Origin: a bacterium
GTDB lineage: Bacteria; Fidelibacterota; Marinisomatia; Marinisomatales; TCS55
Direction: 5' to 3'
Length of the DNA stretch: 64,000 bases
NCBI GenBank assembly: GCA_004321715.1
Contig: SGYN01000001.1
Location: forward strand, 1 to 64,000
The notes under the pieces were generated by a model. It searched no databases. It had not been told where the DNA came from and worked only from the letters and a program-made list of their open reading frames with translations. Made by a program: the position numbers and the translations under genes. Shown here one piece after another: positions 62,144 through 64,000 of the stretch (its first letter is position 1; each line of letters opens with the position of its first letter).

Positions 62144-64000
62144 TTAATAAATAATATCTTTTGAACTTTTCTAGTATTTAATGCTTCTAGAACTACAAAA
62201 TATGTTCCAGATGATACTGATTTTCCAAATCTATCTATTCCCAACCATTGAATATTATATTTTCCAGAACGTTTTTTCTCGTTTGATAACACAACTACTT
62301 CATTACCAAGTAGATCAAAAATAGAAATTTTTACATCAGAAATATTGGGTAATTGGTAACTAATAGTTGTTGATGGATTAAATGGGTTCGGATATGCTGG
62401 AAATATTTGAAATCCAATAGGAAGATTACCTTCTTCATTTATTGATAAAGAGGAAACATAATTTGTTGGTGGTTCAGTAGTAAAACGAATTGAACGTTGA
62501 TTCTGTAGTTGAGCAGCTCCTGGTGCATATATATTATTAAATGCATATTGAATCCCTTCATTTTTCGTATGATCCTCTATCCCAATAGTTGAATAGTTTT
62601 TATCTGCATCTATATCTGCAATATCTAGATAATGAAATTCTATTACTCCATCTCCACTTTCAGTAGGTTTAGCATCTTGATTATATAAATAAATAGCGAA
62701 AGTCTCTTCCGTAACTTCATCAAAACCATTTAATGCTCTCGACCATTCAATAATATATCTTCCATTATTTTGTTCATATTTTGTAAATACTCTAATTGAA
62801 TCATCATTTATTACTTCTAAATCATCCCAAAATGGAGCCAAAACTGCTTTAGGACCCAAGGCCATAGGTATAGTATAGTTATAAAAATAATCAATATCGC
62901 AAGGTACAAATGAAGCCCATCCATTGGAATTAATTGTTAGCTCATCATATGTCTGATTAAAATATTTAAATTGAAATGGTAATTGCACTGTTACATGATC
63001 ATCATCATCCAACCTAAATTCAGAAGCACCACTTCCACCGTACATTGGGTCTAATTCAACCCAATCAAATAATGGTGATTGTAAATAGCTTGTGTCTGTA
63101 TTATCGTATGCCCAATAACCATACCAAGTTGGCATAATTGGCTGATTATCATTAAATGTGGGTCTAAAATCTTTTTGTTCTGAGTAAACTATTATTGTAT
63201 CCTTTTTCAAAGATAATTGATAGGAAAGAGAACTTCCATGAGAAATATTTCCTATTATAAATTCATGATTTATATTATTTATTTGAATATTAGAATAAGG
63301 ATTAATAGAAAAATATTCTCTATTATTGATTAAGATAGATAGCGAATCATCTAGTGAAGTTATTTCAACAAATACGCTGTCTAAACCTGTACCTGAAAAA
63401 TTATTCACTAATAAGGACAAATCACTAATTGTATTATTGATTATTTCATTACTGTTCAATTCTGTTGTCAGCACTAATGATCGAATGGGGATTGTAAAAT
63501 CATAATTCCAATCTTGATCATCAATTTCTATATTCAAAAAAATATTATCTTTATTATTTGAATTAGGTCGTACCACTATTGGTGTAAGGCTAGAACTAGT
63601 TTCTTCAGGATTAAGATCAGGGATCACAAAATTCGATGAAATGATTTGACAATTTTGCACTAATGAAATATTAACATTTCCATTATTTGATATAATTGTG
63701 GAAGTTCCTTGATTCTTAAATATTGGGTAAATATGAGTTATTTCTCCAATATCTAGCATATTTTCATTTACAGTTTGTAATTCATACCCAATTAACACTA
63801 AATCCGATTGATCATCCGTCACTTCTAATTCTATTTTACCCTGCACAAAACCATTTTTATTAGCATATACATCTATCATTATAATTTCATGCAAGTTAAC
63901 TGAAGCATAAAACTTTCCTTCTACATCAGAATTACCCTTAAATACAATACTATCATCAACCATCAAGGATATGATTGCATCTTGTACAGGATCTCCTTCT
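62140..64000 (-). CDS. Large secreted protein with type IX sorting tail, 5' part cut by window edge
   Basis: The reading frame is open to the right edge (it begins EGDPVQDAIISLMVDDS, an Ig-like or CarboxypepD_reg-like segment), so the true start is outside. At least 620 residues are visible. Beta-rich Ig-like domains come first, then NSNGWASFVPCDIDYFYNYTIPMALGPKAVLAPFWDDLEV, a nidogen-like segment also found in large surface proteases. The last ~85 residues are a sorting domain (YPNPFNPSTTISY ... SSGTYFVVLEAL). It may be the C-terminal part of a gingipain-type or subtilisin-type peptidase, but no catalytic domain is visible here. Confidence 0.82.
   Translation of the reverse strand, partial: EGDPVQDAIISLMVDDSIVFKGNSDVEGKFYASVNLHEIIMIDVYANKNGFVQGKIELEVTDDQSDLVLIGYELQTVNENMLDIGEITHIYPIFKNQGTSTIISNNGNVNISLVQNCQIISSNFVIPDLNPEETSSSLTPIVVRPNSNNKDNIFLNIEIDDQDWNYDFTIPIRSLVLTTELNSNEIINNTISDLSLLVNNFSGTGLDSVFVEITSLDDSLSILINNREYFSINPYSNIQINNINHEFIIGNISHGSSLSYQLSLKKDTIIVYSEQKDFRPTFNDNQPIMPTWYGYWAYDNTDTSYLQSPLFDWVELDPMYGGSGASEFRLDDDDHVTVQLPFQFKYFNQTYDELTINSNGWASFVPCDIDYFYNYTIPMALGPKAVLAPFWDDLEVINDDSIRVFTKYEQNNGRYIIEWSRALNGFDEVTEETFAIYLYNQDAKPTESGDGVIEFHYLDIADIDADKNYSTIGIEDHTKNEGIQYAFNNIYAPGAAQLQNQRSIRFTTEPPTNYVSSLSINEEGNLPIGFQIFPAYPNPFNPSTTISYQLPNISDVKISIFDLLGNEVVVLSNEKKRSGKYNIQWLGIDRFGKSVSSGTYFVVLEALNTRKVQKILFIK

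Overview
The window looks like a piece of chromosome from a free-living, Gram-negative bacterium of the Fibrobacteres-Chlorobi-Bacteroidetes (FCB) group. The best single guess is a pelagic Candidatus Marinimicrobia (SAR406) type lineage. The reasons are: clearly AT-rich DNA with very short spacers; several secreted proteins ending in PNPFNPxT-type C-terminal sorting domains, as carried by type IX secretion cargo; a choice-of-anchor-B protein, a DUF5683 protein and an UpxY/RfaH-like NusG paralogue, all typical of FCB genomes; and lipid A/Kdo and Lol genes that imply an outer membrane. The phylum call is inference. No 16S rRNA gene is present.

Layout. (1) 1-925: the 5' part of tuf preceded by four tRNA genes, Thr(TGT)-Tyr(GTA)-Gly(TCC)-Thr(GGT), the same order and anticodons as E. 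coli thrU-tyrU-glyT-thrT-tufB. (2) 1117-20211: about 22 head-to-tail minus-strand genes, read folB-folK-deoxynucleoside kinase-small membrane protein-DoxX-MDR oxidoreductase-ferredoxin-outer membrane protein-rsmE-HIT-smc-yebC-ruvC-ruvA-gcvT-ftsK-lolA-flippase-gmhB-ddl-NusG paralogue-cysS. Most junctions are 4-nt NTGA overlaps or gaps of a few bases. (3) 20261-26544: a terminator, groEL and groES under a perfect CIRCE operator, dut, a DUF423 protein, an MscS channel and three envelope proteins of unknown function. (4) 26618-39997: ispG, two TPR proteins, rimO, ftsY, a CDP-alcohol phosphatidyltransferase, waaA, a family 9 glycosyltransferase, a polyprenyl synthase, tatC, meaB and a Crp/Fnr regulator. 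(5) 40144-40401: rpsT on the plus strand. (6) 40443-55209: guaB, hutH, an exonuclease-DinG helicase, a geranylgeranyl-reductase-like flavoprotein, a membrane protein, an NSS transporter, DUF5683, RidA and PPC proteins, alaS, and an outer membrane protein with a calcium-binding insert. (7) 55278-64000: an accessory region of secreted proteins on both strands, with three sorting-tail proteins, a metalloprotease operon containing an unlisted 42-residue membrane protein, a glutaredoxin and a lipoprotein.

Most of the window is core metabolism, genome maintenance and envelope biogenesis. No phage, insertion sequence, CRISPR array or gene-free stretch over 300 bases was seen. No convincingly new multi-gene system stands out. 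The best leads are two small membrane proteins (18524-18700 and 58695-58823), the four-gene plus-strand operon ending in a secreted metalloprotease, the specialised NusG paralogue inside an envelope operon, a terminator-like hairpin inside the signal-peptide codons of a lipoprotein gene, and promoter-like boxes lying almost on the start codons of some lead genes. Several gene starts were moved from upstream TTG codons to ATG codons that abut or overlap the previous stop; the reason is given in each entry.
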